Source: a virus
DNA length: 57,690 nt
Strand: one strand, 5' to 3'
Virus record (IMG/VR): IMGVR_UViG_3300031240_000006
Coordinates: 1 to 57,690 of that record
Within the stretch, counting starts at the first letter, position 1. Each line of letters begins with the position of its first letter. The translations under genes were made by a program, and so were the position numbers. The notes under the pieces were generated by a model. That model saw nothing but the letters and a program-made list of their open reading frames with translations, made no database searches and had not been told where the DNA came from. Of the stretch, positions 7,724-15,218 are shown in pieces.

Positions 7724-7909
7724 ATGCCGTACGTAATTGCCTTCCCCGACACGATGACCGAGTACGACGCGACCGACAAGGCCGTCACGGCCATCAAGAT
7801 GATTCAGCAGGCGCACCCGCGCACGATGGCGGTCTACCTGCTCACCAAGGTCTTCGACCAGCCGGTCGCGCCGCTCGTCGGTGGCCCGGCCCCGAAGAGG
7901 GTCGGATGA
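7724..7909 (+). CDS. Protein of unknown function (61 aa)
   Basis: A short frame follows the AATTAGCTAATCG element. It includes a hydrophobic segment (TMAVYLLTKVF) too short and mixed to call a membrane helix. The stop overlaps the next start region. No family recognised. Confidence 0.55.
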   Translation: MPYVIAFPDTMTEYDATDKAVTAIKMIQQAHPRTMAVYLLTKVFDQPVAPLVGGPAPKRVG

Positions 7910-8151
7910 ACCCCCTCGGACCCGAGTGCCAGGAAGAGCTCGACCTCCTGATGAAGGCCGCCCGCGCGCTGCCCCCGACGACCGAGCAGCAGAAGCGCGA
8001 GCAACGCTTCGACTTCGCCTACGGCAACCTCGCGTGCACGACGAACCACAAGCCGTCGCTCCGGGCTTTCGCGCAGCTCGCGATGAAGCAGGGCTGGACG
8101 TTCTTCGAGTTCTGCGACTGGGCGAAGGGGAAGGAGTGGTTCGAGCGATGA
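7906..8151 (+). CDS. Protein of unknown function (81 aa)
   Basis: The ATG at 7906 overlaps the preceding stop (ATGA). The protein is acidic and helical at the start (ECQEELDLLMKAARAL) and aromatic at the end (QGWTFFEFCDWAKGKEWF). It is coupled to the cupin gene by another ATGA overlap. Function unknown. Confidence 0.65.
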   Translation: MNPLGPECQEELDLLMKAARALPPTTEQQKREQRFDFAYGNLACTTNHKPSLRAFAQLAMKQGWTFFEFCDWAKGKEWFER

Positions 8152-8552
8152 TCCGCCGCGACATCCTCTCCCCCGACGGCTCGCTGTACCTCACGCGCTG
8201 GTACCTATGGGGCAAGCCGCAGCCGGCAGACGGCTCCTGGACGCGCACCGGGCCCGAGCTGTACCTGCACCGCATCGCGAAGAGCGACGACCCCACGCGC
8301 GGACTTCACAACCACCCGTGGCGCTGGGCGGTCTCGCTCATCCTCTGGGGCGGATACGTCGAGTGGTCGAACAGGCACGAACTCGGCCTCAAGTTGTTCG
8401 GCCCGCTCAGCATCAACGTCATTCGCGACACGGACTTTCACCGCATCGAGCTCGTCGACGGCCGCCCGTGCTGGACGCTGTTCCTCGTCGGGCCGCGGGT
8501 CAAGGGCTGGGGCTTTCTCAAGGATGGTTTCTTCAAAGCGAGGCGCCCGTGA
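8148..8552 (+). CDS. Cupin-like metalloprotein (134 aa)
   Basis: The segment RGLHNHPWRWAVSLILWGGY carries the HxH pattern of cupin motif 1, and the later FHRIELVDGRPCWTLFLVGP fits motif 2 with a third His. Small phage cupins of this type are widespread and mostly uncharacterised; they may bind Fe or Mn. ATG 8148 overlaps the upstream stop. The lack of other sugar or oxygenase genes gives no hint of a substrate. Confidence 0.72.
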   Translation: MIRRDILSPDGSLYLTRWYLWGKPQPADGSWTRTGPELYLHRIAKSDDPTRGLHNHPWRWAVSLILWGGYVEWSNRHELGLKLFGPLSINVIRDTDFHRIELVDGRPCWTLFLVGPRVKGWGFLKDGFFKARRP

Positions 8553-8554
8553 GC

Positions 8555-8632
8555 ATGGAAGAGCAAATCTGGTGGGGCATCATCTTCTTCGGGTTGTTCG
8601 GCCTCCTCGTCGCGATCGGGACCGAGCGATGA
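8555..8632 (+). CDS. Single-pass membrane microprotein (25 aa)
   Basis: The 25 codons encode one hydrophobic helix, IWWGIIFFGLFGLLVAIG, with a charged tail. It starts 2 bases after the cupin stop and its TGA overlaps the ATG of the resolvase gene, which supports translation. It could be a small holin-like or accessory membrane peptide. Confidence 0.5.
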   Translation: MEEQIWWGIIFFGLFGLLVAIGTER

Positions 8633-9117
8633 CGCCCGCGCAGCACCTCGAGCACTGGGGCCGCCCCGTCTCCCTCCTCGCCATCGACCCAGGCAAAGCT
8701 ACGGGCTGGGCCCTGTTCATCGAGGCAGGCGGCTGGCACCTGTCCGCGTGCGGCGTCGCCAAGCCCGATGATCATGCGTGGACGCCCCTCGCCGCGAGCA
8801 AGATCGATCGGGTCGTCATCGAGAACCCCCAGATCTACCCGAACAGCCCCGCGCGGCCGAACGACATCCTCACCCTCGCGCGCGTGGTCGGTCGGTACGA
8901 AGAGCGCTTTCAGGACGCGGCGTCCGTCACGCTCGTCACCCCGCACCAGTGGAAGGGCAGCGTCAAAGGCGACGTAATGACCAAGCGCATCGAGGCCGCC
9001 CTCACCCCGCACGAGGCGACGATCCTCTCGATGCGCAAGTACACCCATGATACGCTCGACGCCATTGGCTTGGCCAAGTGGGCCCTGAAGCAACTGTCGA
9101 TTATGAGGGCGGCTTAG
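8629..9117 (+). CDS. RuvC-like Holliday junction resolvase
   Basis: The 162-residue protein shows the RNase H-fold signature of RuvC enzymes: LLAIDPGKATGWALF (D20), VVIENPQ (E65), TPHQWKGSVKG, and a final HDTLDAIGLAKWA (D141/D144). It should cut four-way junctions or branched DNA before packaging. It is the last gene of a plus-strand run, and its stop overlaps the stop of the convergent minus-strand gene by 4 bases, leaving no room for a terminator between them. Confidence 0.88.
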   Translation: MTPAQHLEHWGRPVSLLAIDPGKATGWALFIEAGGWHLSACGVAKPDDHAWTPLAASKIDRVVIENPQIYPNSPARPNDILTLARVVGRYEERFQDAASVTLVTPHQWKGSVKGDVMTKRIEAALTPHEATILSMRKYTHDTLDAIGLAKWALKQLSIMRAA

Positions 9118-10346
9118 ACGAGCGCTTGCGCCGGCGCCCCGACGAGCTGCCCGAGCCGCACGCCCACGCTGTTCAAAGCGAGGAGCTGCGACTGGCTCGT
9201 GTGCAGCCGCGGGCGCTGCGTCGCCGTCGTGCCGCCCGTGAGGCTACCGCTGCCCCAGTACCAGGTCACCGACCCGTCGGGCGAGTAAATCAACCGGGCG
9301 TTGTTCGCGCTCGCGGGGGCGACCGTGGCGTCGTTCGCGATGCCGACGATCAGGCCGTTGACGCTGGCGAGGTCCGTCGGCGCGAGTCCGCTCGTCCCGA
9401 GTGCCCCGAAGGCCGCGCCGGTGAGTGTCGCCGTGGCGGACCAGGTAATCCCGTCCGGCGAGGTGTAGAACGACAGGCCCGCCGTGTAGCTGAACGCCAC
9501 GACGAAAAGGCCGAGCGCGCTGTTGTACGTCAGGCCGACCGGCGTCTTGTTCGTGAAGTTGACGATGCCGCTCGTGAACGTCTGGCTCGTCCAGGTCGTG
9601 CCGTTGGTGCTCGTGTAGTACGTCGGGTTCGCGCCGACGCCGATCGTCATGGGGATGGCGACGGCGATGGTGCTCGACGCCTTCAGGAGCCACTCCGGGG
9701 CCGTGACGCCGCTCACGCCGCCGGCGACCACGCTCGGAGTCGCCTCGGGGGTCGCGTAGTAATCGAGGAAGCCCGTGCTGCCCGTGCCGCCGACCGCGAT
9801 GATCGGGACGCTGCCCAGGGTGGCGTGCTCGACGTGACGGCTCGTGCTGAGGTAGGTCGTGATGTTCGTCCAGGTCGCGCCCTGGTCGGCCGAGAACCAG
9901 TCTTTGAAGTTGGTCCCATCGTACGTGTACGCGTACCAGCGCGAGCCCGCCGGCGAGACGCCGAGCGCCACGATCGACGCGCCAGCGCCGCCGGGTCCCG
10001 AGAGGGCGCCGGAGATCCAGGTGTCGCCGCCGGTGTTGAACGCCAGAGCGGGGTTGGTCCCGCCGCCGAGCAGCCAGAGCCCGCGGAACTTGTCGTAGGC
10101 TGCCGACCGGACGGTCGTGAAGCCGCTGGGGGCCTGCTGGGGCTGGAGGTTGCTCGCCGCCGCAGCGAAGCCGCCGAGGATGCTGTCGCGTTGATTCAGG
10201 AGGTAATTGAGCTCTTCCGCCGTCGGCACCTGACCGGGCGTGAAGTAGTTGTAATTCGGATTGACCTTCAGGGGCTGGCCGCTCCAGGCGCTGCTACCGG
10301 CGGGGAAGTTCGTCGTGCTCGCCCAAGGGAAGTTTTGAATCGTCAT
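9114..10346 (-). CDS. Beta-propeller-like tail tip or fibre protein
   Basis: The 410-residue protein contains repeated Asp-box-like turns such as FNTGGDTWIS, SADQGATWTNI, TSTNGTTWTSQ and SPDGITWSA, typical of a sialidase/BNR-type beta-propeller. It is last in the tail operon, directly after the gp48-like baseplate gene, the usual place for a tail fibre. The likely role is receptor or glycan binding at the host surface. No catalytic residues of a sialidase were identified. Confidence 0.75.
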   Translation of the reverse strand: MTIQNFPWASTTNFPAGSSAWSGQPLKVNPNYNYFTPGQVPTAEELNYLLNQRDSILGGFAAAASNLQPQQAPSGFTTVRSAAYDKFRGLWLLGGGTNPALAFNTGGDTWISGALSGPGGAGASIVALGVSPAGSRWYAYTYDGTNFKDWFSADQGATWTNITTYLSTSRHVEHATLGSVPIIAVGGTGSTGFLDYYATPEATPSVVAGGVSGVTAPEWLLKASSTIAVAIPMTIGVGANPTYYTSTNGTTWTSQTFTSGIVNFTNKTPVGLTYNSALGLFVVAFSYTAGLSFYTSPDGITWSATATLTGAAFGALGTSGLAPTDLASVNGLIVGIANDATVAPASANNARLIYSPDGSVTWYWGSGSLTGGTTATQRPRLHTSQSQLLALNSVGVRLGQLVGAPAQALV

Positions 10347-10948
10347 GTGCTAGCCAAGCCTCCGAGCTGATCAAGTGCCGCGCCGCCGTAGGTGCTCGCG
10401 AAGCCCGCGCCCGTGACGCCGCCGTAGGACGAGCCCCAAATGATGTAAGGGCCCGTCGACGTCGAGTAGCGTATGTTCAACGCCGTACCGGCGCTGCGCG
10501 TCTGCGGGAGGTACGCCTGGAGCGCCGCGACGACCGACGCCGTGGTCCCGAGCGCGACGACTTCCGCTGCCGCCGGGGGCCACTCGAAGTATCCAGCGCC
10601 GGCGACGATCAGGGCGACGACCTGGACGATGTCCTCGGCGAGACCGTTCGAGCGGTTGACCCGGATTTGCAGCTTGATGACCGCGAGGTAGTCGGCGTCG
10701 CTGCGTCCGCCGCGCGGGGGAGCGCCGACGAGTGCGCCGAGCCGGTCGAGCACATCCCACGGGCCGCCGGCGAGGGGGTGGCTCGAGAGCTGGACCGCGT
10801 TGAGGACGGCGAAGACCTTGTTCTCGAGCGCCTGGACCGGGGTCACGAGCGCCTTCACCAGGCCCGACGTGACCGGGAGCTTGGCGTACCGGCTCGTGAG
10901 CAGAGCGGCCGCTTCGGCGACGTGGGCGGTGTCCTGGACCGGGAGCAT
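10343..10948 (-). CDS. Baseplate protein, gp48/DUF2612-like
   Basis: The segment WDVLDRLGALVGAPPRGGRS followed by DADYLAVIKLQIRVNRSNG matches the DUF2612 / Mu gp48-like baseplate family, in which about 200 residues is normal. It follows baseplate J as in Mu and related phages and probably links the wedge to the fibre. The ATG overlaps the end of the J gene. Confidence 0.82.
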   Translation of the reverse strand: MLPVQDTAHVAEAAALLTSRYAKLPVTSGLVKALVTPVQALENKVFAVLNAVQLSSHPLAGGPWDVLDRLGALVGAPPRGGRSDADYLAVIKLQIRVNRSNGLAEDIVQVVALIVAGAGYFEWPPAAAEVVALGTTASVVAALQAYLPQTRSAGTALNIRYSTSTGPYIIWGSSYGGVTGAGFASTYGGAALDQLGGLAST

Positions 10949-12165
10949 CAGACGCCATTGACCAAGATGTTCGCGGTAGAGCAGGTCGCAATCTGCAGGC
11001 CGCTGATGGGCAGGTTCGCCGTGTTCGTCGGGCTGGCCACGAAGTCAAAAGCGAACGTGACGACGTCGGTGATGAACGGCGTGTACGCGGGGTTCGACGG
11101 CGTCGCGTCGAGGGCGGAGATGGGCTCGAGGGGCGACGCGGAAAACTTGCGGGCGATGATGCTGACACCGAGGCCGAGGTTATTGATGTACTGCGCGATG
11201 GCCTGTTTTACCGCGGTCGTTTGCGGCGTGGTCAGCGAGCTCGGAGTCGTCGTGCAAGAGACGAAGACGGGCTTCTGCGTCGCGCGGTCGAAGTTCACGG
11301 TGCGGGCGATGCCCTGGCTGTCGGTCGCCGTCCCGGACAGCGCGCCGAACGACTGGATGCCGGAGGGCTTGTTGTCCCAAATCGCTTGGGCGATGTCGTT
11401 CAGGCTGTCGGTCGGGCTGGCGCCATCCCAGATCACGATGCGGAAAGCCTTGCCGGGGAGGCCGGTGCTGTCCGTCACGAGCGAGGTATTCTCGAAACCG
11501 AAGACGCTGATGATCCCCTCGCTGACCTTGTCGACCGCCGAGACGATCGAGTCCAGCGTGCCCGAGCCCTCCCCGGCGAGCTGTATGAGGCGCTTCTGCC
11601 GGAGGGTCGTGTCGGTGTCGGCGTCGACGCCCGAGGAGGCCGCCGTCGCGTTGTTGACGCCGAGCAGGCCCACCGCCGGGGTGTTGATCACCGTGATGGT
11701 GTTGGCGTTGGCCACGAAGGCGCCGGGGTTCGAAGCGCGGCACAACCCGGTGTAAAAGCCGCTCGTCGTGCTCGTCACCGAGTTGAGCAGCACCCAGGTG
11801 TTCGCGGGTTGATTTACGACGGCGAACACGGTCCCGGCGCTGACCGTCGTGCTCGCGTTCATGTTGAGCTGGACGGTCACCGTGCCGTACGTGGCGACCT
11901 GCGGCAGCGTCCCCGAGAGGGCGGCGGCGTTCGCGAGTAGCGCCCCTTCGGCCGCGTTCGGGTTAATGGCGTTGTAGGCGGTCTGGATCGTACCGTCCAA
12001 ACTTGCCAATTTGGCGGCAACAATCCCAATAATTTGGCCGAGCGGCTGATCAGGCGATAGGTCGAGCCCGGCGTCCACGTTCGCCAGGATCGCCGCATTT
12101 AGATCTTGAACGTATTCGTCCTCGGTCTCGGCACTATATCCCTGGGGCGTCAGACCTGCGACCAT
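10948..12165 (-). CDS. Baseplate J-like protein (Mu gp47 / T4 gp6 family)
   Basis: The 405-residue protein has the baseplate J layout: an N-terminal helical part (DLSPDQPLGQIIGIVAAKL), ANAAALSGTLPQVATYGTVT, then the central VDADTDTTLRQKRLIQLAGE and a C-terminal beta part. It forms the wedge ring of the contractile baseplate. Its first 16 bases overlap the end of an HNH gene that separates it from the gp46-like wedge gene. Confidence 0.92.
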   Translation of the reverse strand: MVAGLTPQGYSAETEDEYVQDLNAAILANVDAGLDLSPDQPLGQIIGIVAAKLASLDGTIQTAYNAINPNAAEGALLANAAALSGTLPQVATYGTVTVQLNMNASTTVSAGTVFAVVNQPANTWVLLNSVTSTTSGFYTGLCRASNPGAFVANANTITVINTPAVGLLGVNNATAASSGVDADTDTTLRQKRLIQLAGEGSGTLDSIVSAVDKVSEGIISVFGFENTSLVTDSTGLPGKAFRIVIWDGASPTDSLNDIAQAIWDNKPSGIQSFGALSGTATDSQGIARTVNFDRATQKPVFVSCTTTPSSLTTPQTTAVKQAIAQYINNLGLGVSIIARKFSASPLEPISALDATPSNPAYTPFITDVVTFAFDFVASPTNTANLPISGLQIATCSTANILVNGV

Positions 12166-12752
12166 TTAGCCTCCAGTGCGGTAACAAGGGTTTTTAGCTC
12201 CTCGATCGTTGCATCACTTTTCAGGACGTTCGCTCGACGCGAGATGATCCAGACATTGCCCGGCACATAACCTTTGGTGTTATCGAGCCGATCGAGCGAC
12301 GGCGATGTCGGGCGCGCGACCTTTTGACCTGTCTCGAAAGGCGTGCCGAAAACGGGGCAGCATTCAGGCATCTGCAGGTCTTCGATTGTCAGAGAGAACT
12401 GGAGTCCGTCACGTAGCGCCCTTCGTTTCGCCGCCTGCACCATCTGCCGCCGGGGGTCCGCAGCGTGCCGGGACTTGTTCTGCTCCAAAATCTTCTCGCG
12501 CAGTCTCGGGTACGTAGCGCGCTTGTAGGCCGCTTGATACTCTCGGTTTGCCGCGAGATCCTTATGGTAACGGACGCGGGCCGTAGCTCGTTTCTTTGCG
12601 CGCTGATCGGGGCGCTTCGCCGCCTCAGCGCGCCGGGCCTTCACCTCAGGGCGGTTCTGGTACCCGCGCATGTAGGCTTGCAGATACGCGCGTCGGGCCT
12701 CGGGGTCGGCATAGGGCATCACCATATGCGCGCTACCAATTTGCGGGCTCAT
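12150..12752 (-). CDS. HNH-family endonuclease, PSLDRLDN type (free-standing homing type)
   Basis: The 200-residue protein has a long basic helical N terminus (KKRATARVRYHKDLAANREY) and a C-terminal nuclease segment SPSLDRLDNTKGYVPGNVWI followed by SRRANVLKSD. This subclass differs from the endonuclease VII-type proteins elsewhere but resembles the one at 31672. It sits between two baseplate genes, overlapping both by a few bases, which is typical of a selfish insertion. Confidence 0.82.
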   Translation of the reverse strand: MSPQIGSAHMVMPYADPEARRAYLQAYMRGYQNRPEVKARRAEAAKRPDQRAKKRATARVRYHKDLAANREYQAAYKRATYPRLREKILEQNKSRHAADPRRQMVQAAKRRALRDGLQFSLTIEDLQMPECCPVFGTPFETGQKVARPTSPSLDRLDNTKGYVPGNVWIISRRANVLKSDATIEELKTLVTALEAKWSQV

Positions 12753-13138
12753 TGGTCACCCGGCGAGGTAATGAGGAAGGGCTCACCCGGCCCGCCGACC
12801 AGGACCGCGCCGTCGTTGGTCGTGAGGGTGAAGGAGGACGCGAGGGTACGAGCGCGGGGGTTGTAGTCGAGCGCGGAATCTGTAATCGCGGCGACGCCCG
12901 GGGCCGACATGATGACCTGCTGGAACAGGTTGCCGATGAGGGACAGGTTGGGATTGCTCACGAAGACGTATTGGAAATACGGGACGCCCTGGCGCGTGTC
13001 GCGAAACCACTCACCCTTGAAAAGCGTGAATAGGTTCGAGAGCTTCCAGGCGGTGCACTGCGCGACGGACTTTTCGACGCGCAGGTTACCGGTCGAAAAG
13101 TCCAAATCGCCGTTGGGGAGCTGAGCGAAGGCGGACAT
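12749..13138 (-). CDS. Baseplate wedge protein, Mu gp46 / GPW_gp25-like
   Basis: The 129-residue protein contains WFRDTRQGVPYFQYVF and LFQQVIMSAPGVAAI, the pattern of gp46-like wedge proteins that sit next to baseplate J. It is the first baseplate gene after the integration cassette. The start ATG at 13138 is preceded by GGAGGA directly before it and by GGCTAAAAT 10 bases upstream, so this part of the operon may have its own promoter. Confidence 0.82.
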   Translation of the reverse strand: MSAFAQLPNGDLDFSTGNLRVEKSVAQCTAWKLSNLFTLFKGEWFRDTRQGVPYFQYVFVSNPNLSLIGNLFQQVIMSAPGVAAITDSALDYNPRARTLASSFTLTTNDGAVLVGGPGEPFLITSPGDQ

Positions 13139-13148
13139 TCCTCCGCTT

Positions 13149-13157
13149 ATTTTAGCC
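13149..13157 (-). promoter_or_regulatory. GGCTAAAAT promoter element (wedge gene)
   Basis: On the minus strand the motif is followed by 10 bases and then the ATG of the gp46-like gene. The gap includes GGAGGA, so this message may carry a short leader. It would allow distal baseplate expression independent of the upstream tail genes. Confidence 0.55.
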
Positions 13158-13191
13158 TCGACGACCCGCCGATTTAGGTCACCCTTGAACG

Positions 13192-13713
13192 ATGCGACTC
13201 ATCCTTGCCGCCGCCCTGCTCACGACCTCCTGCGCCTCGGCGATGTCGCCTGATCAGGCGCCGCCCGAAATGTCACCGGACGCCGACGTCCCCGCGATGT
13301 CCCCGGACGCCGACACGACGCCGACACTCCCCGACGCCGCACCCACCGTCCCGGACCTGCCCGACGCCGCCCCTGACGCCGGCCAGGACGCGCCCGTCCC
13401 CGACGCCGCACCCGAGGCCGCCCCCTCGCCGCCGGACGCAGCCCCGAGCCACGCCAACGACCCCATCGTGTACCCGGACGCGGGCGACGCGGCGCCGCCG
13501 GCGGTATGCCAGTTCTACCCGCGCGACCCCTACCTCCCTGGCTGCAACCCCGGCTCGGTCGTGAGCTGCTACCCCCTGCCGGCGGACGCGGGGACGGTCG
13601 GGATACAAATCACCGGAAGGTTCCCCGACGCCGGCCCGACGGGTATGGGGGTGACGGAGATGATGACCTGCAACCTCGACGTGCGCTCGACGCTGCTCTG
13701 CTGCTTTTTCTGA
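13192..13713 (+). CDS. Putative secreted lipoprotein with Pro-Asp-Ala repeats (moron candidate)
   Basis: A hydrophobic leader (LILAAALLTTSCAS) ends in a lipobox-like site with Cys at residue 14. A long low-complexity region rich in PDA units follows, then a Cys-containing C-terminal domain (about 105-173, six Cys). Such PDA linkers are common in myxobacterial secreted proteins. It is the only plus-strand gene inside the tail cluster and lies beside attP, the usual place for a lysogenic conversion gene. The function of the C-terminal domain is unknown. Confidence 0.75.
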   Translation: MRLILAAALLTTSCASAMSPDQAPPEMSPDADVPAMSPDADTTPTLPDAAPTVPDLPDAAPDAGQDAPVPDAAPEAAPSPPDAAPSHANDPIVYPDAGDAAPPAVCQFYPRDPYLPGCNPGSVVSCYPLPADAGTVGIQITGRFPDAGPTGMGVTEMMTCNLDVRSTLLCCFF

Positions 13714-13767
13714 CCGCCGGCTGACTTCCGTCTGAGTGCCGCAACCGACGCCGCCAACCGCACGAAA

Positions 13768-13784
13768 GTAAAATAGTATTTTAC
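13768..13784. repeat. 17-bp palindrome beside the att core
   Basis: GTAAAATAGTATTTTAC is a perfect inverted repeat with a central G, 8 bases before the tRNA-derived sequence. It could bind the excisionase, integrase or a regulator. It stands out as AT-rich against a GC-rich background. Confidence 0.6.
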
Positions 13785-13840
13785 ATGCGCGTGGGGACTG
13801 AAAATCCCCGTGTCGGCGGTTCGATTCCGCCCCTGCGCAC
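13785..13840. other. attP: attP: 3' half of tRNA-Phe(GAA)
   Basis: Bases 13793-13839 fold as the 3' half of a tRNA: anticodon stem GGGGA (13793-13797), loop CTGAAAA with anticodon GAA (13800-13802), stem TCCCC, variable GTGTC, T arm GGCGG-TTCGATT-CCGCC, acceptor strand CCTGCGC and discriminator A. There is no 5' half and no CCA. Phages that integrate into tRNA genes carry this 3' part so the host gene is rebuilt. An integrase gene lies 80 bases away. The host tRNA-Phe should start with GCGCAGG. Confidence 0.88.
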
Positions 13841-13922
13841 TGATTTCAAAGGGTTAGCGTTTGCACTGCTTGCAGTACGTGCGCTGTTTCCAGGGCTCCT
13901 GCCTGACTTTGGGCTGACTCGA

Positions 13923-14972
13923 TCACCGCTGGCTGTCGGGGGAACTCTCTTCCGGCCCCTCGCTCATCGACCGAGCCAGCGCCGCCCCGATCTCCTGCGC
14001 GTCGAGCTTGCCGTAGACCTCGTCCAACATCTTGGTGCTCGAGTGCCCCATGAACGCCGCGACGACCCCGCGAGGCGCCCCCGCACTCAGCAGCCAGTGG
14101 GCCACCGACCGGCGCAGATCATTCGGCGAGATGGGCTTCAGCCCGAGGGTCTTGCACGCGCGGTGCAGAGCATGCCGGAGCGAGCCCGTGTCGACGGCGA
14201 CCGCTGCCTCCGGGGCGACACTCTGAAAAGCGTGCCGCGCAAACGCCGCCGTGACGGACGTCAGCGGGACCTCGCGCGCCGCCGCCTTCGTCTTGGTCTC
14301 GCGCACGACAATCGTCCCCGACCCGCCCCGCAAGTCCTCGCCGCGCGCCCGCCACACCGCCGAGTCCCGCGCCGTCGTTGCGCAGACGAAGGCGACGTAC
14401 TTCCCCGCGTGCGCCGGCAGGACCCCGATGAGCGACCACGCCTCGGCGATCGTCACGCGGCGCGTCCGCGGCTTGTACCCGGTCGCGTACCCGACGGGCA
14501 TCACCTGCGAGACCTCCTTGTCGAACTCCCCCCTGCGCCGCGCCACCTTCAAGGCCATACGGAGCGCGGTCAGCTCCTTGGCCACGGTGTAACGGGCAGC
14601 GCCCTCGCCCCGGCGCACACGTATGTACTCATCGACGAGCGGCGCCGTGACTTGTGCAAGCGGCAGGCCCTTTCCTAGGACCCGCATGAGGTGCCGAAGT
14701 TTTTTCGTGTAGAAGAGGCGCGTCGCGGGGGAGCGGCCTTTTAGCTCGAGGTAATCGATCAGGTTGCGGCAGGCGTCGCCGACGAGGGTCGAGTCCGCGG
14801 CGCGATGGGTCGGGTCAGCAAGTCGTCGCTCGAGTTCGCGGGCGACGGCGTGCGCGCGCTTCTCGTCGGTTTCTTTCGTCGAGCGGCGGACGCGCTTGCC
14901 CTCGCGATCGACGAGGTGGACGTACCAGAAAGGAGAGTTTTCGGGACGGAAGAGCTGGTAGGGCGTTCGCAT
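13923..14972 (-). CDS. int: Tyrosine integrase
   Basis: The 349-residue protein is a tyrosine recombinase. Its N-terminal SAM-like domain covers about 60-150. The catalytic domain shows R202 (TTARDSAVWR), Lys in ETKTKAAAREVPL, R287 in SPNDLRRSVAHW, H310 in MGHSSTKM and the nucleophile Y320 (EVYGK). The usual box II His is Asn here (N284), which some active members tolerate. It should recombine attP (13785-13840) with a host tRNA-Phe gene. It shares the strand of the tail operon and overlaps the xis-like frame. Confidence 0.93.
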   Translation of the reverse strand: MRTPYQLFRPENSPFWYVHLVDREGKRVRRSTKETDEKRAHAVARELERRLADPTHRAADSTLVGDACRNLIDYLELKGRSPATRLFYTKKLRHLMRVLGKGLPLAQVTAPLVDEYIRVRRGEGAARYTVAKELTALRMALKVARRRGEFDKEVSQVMPVGYATGYKPRTRRVTIAEAWSLIGVLPAHAGKYVAFVCATTARDSAVWRARGEDLRGGSGTIVVRETKTKAAAREVPLTSVTAAFARHAFQSVAPEAAVAVDTGSLRHALHRACKTLGLKPISPNDLRRSVAHWLLSAGAPRGVVAAFMGHSSTKMLDEVYGKLDAQEIGAALARSMSEGPEESSPDSQR

Positions 14973-15118
14973 CCAGCCAAATAGGATTGAAACACGCCGT
15001 CGTCAATCCGTAGAAGCTTCCCGATACGGAAATGGGGCAGGCGACGCACCAGGTCATAGGCCGCGCTGAGCGAACACTTGAGGCATTCTTGCACTTCGCG
15101 CGGCGTGAGGAGGCCCAT
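14759..15118 (-). CDS. xis: Excisionase-like HTH protein
   Basis: The first 50 residues form a MerR/excisionase-type winged helix: LLTPREVQECLKCSLSAAYD, then FRIGKLLRIDDGVFQSYL. Such proteins bend att DNA and favour excision. The open frame runs on for about 70 Ser/Arg-rich residues that overlap the integrase gene by 214 bases and look like out-of-frame coding. The true protein may therefore be shorter in function, or a frameshift may join it to the integrase. The start is ATG 15118. Confidence 0.65.
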   Translation of the reverse strand: MGLLTPREVQECLKCSLSAAYDLVRRLPHFRIGKLLRIDDGVFQSYLAGCERPTSSSVPKTLLSGTSTSSIARASASAARRKKPTRSARTPSPANSSDDLLTRPIAPRTRPSSATPAAT

Positions 15119-15157
15119 ACATATTGACGGTTACAAAATAGCCCTTGGTTGAGTCGG

Positions 15158-15217
15158 GGGCGCGGCGGGGGCGGCCGGTTCTTACTTCCCCAAGTCCCCT
15201 GTCGCCACGCCGCGCCC
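15158..15217. terminator. Long GC stem between spike gene and xis
   Basis: GGGCGCGGCG (15158-15167) pairs perfectly with CGCCGCGCCC (15208-15217) across a 40-base loop, in the 100-base gap between the spike gene and xis. It could attenuate tail transcription before the integration genes. There is no T-run, so a rho-independent terminator is uncertain. Confidence 0.35.
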
Positions 15218-15218
15218 G

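Noticed and set aside
9078-10370. Plus-strand open frame over the propeller gene
   Set aside because: Antisense shadow with no ribosome site and low-complexity Arg/Ala content.
13785-13840. Complete tRNA gene
   Set aside because: Only the 3' half is present; there is no D arm or 5' acceptor strand.
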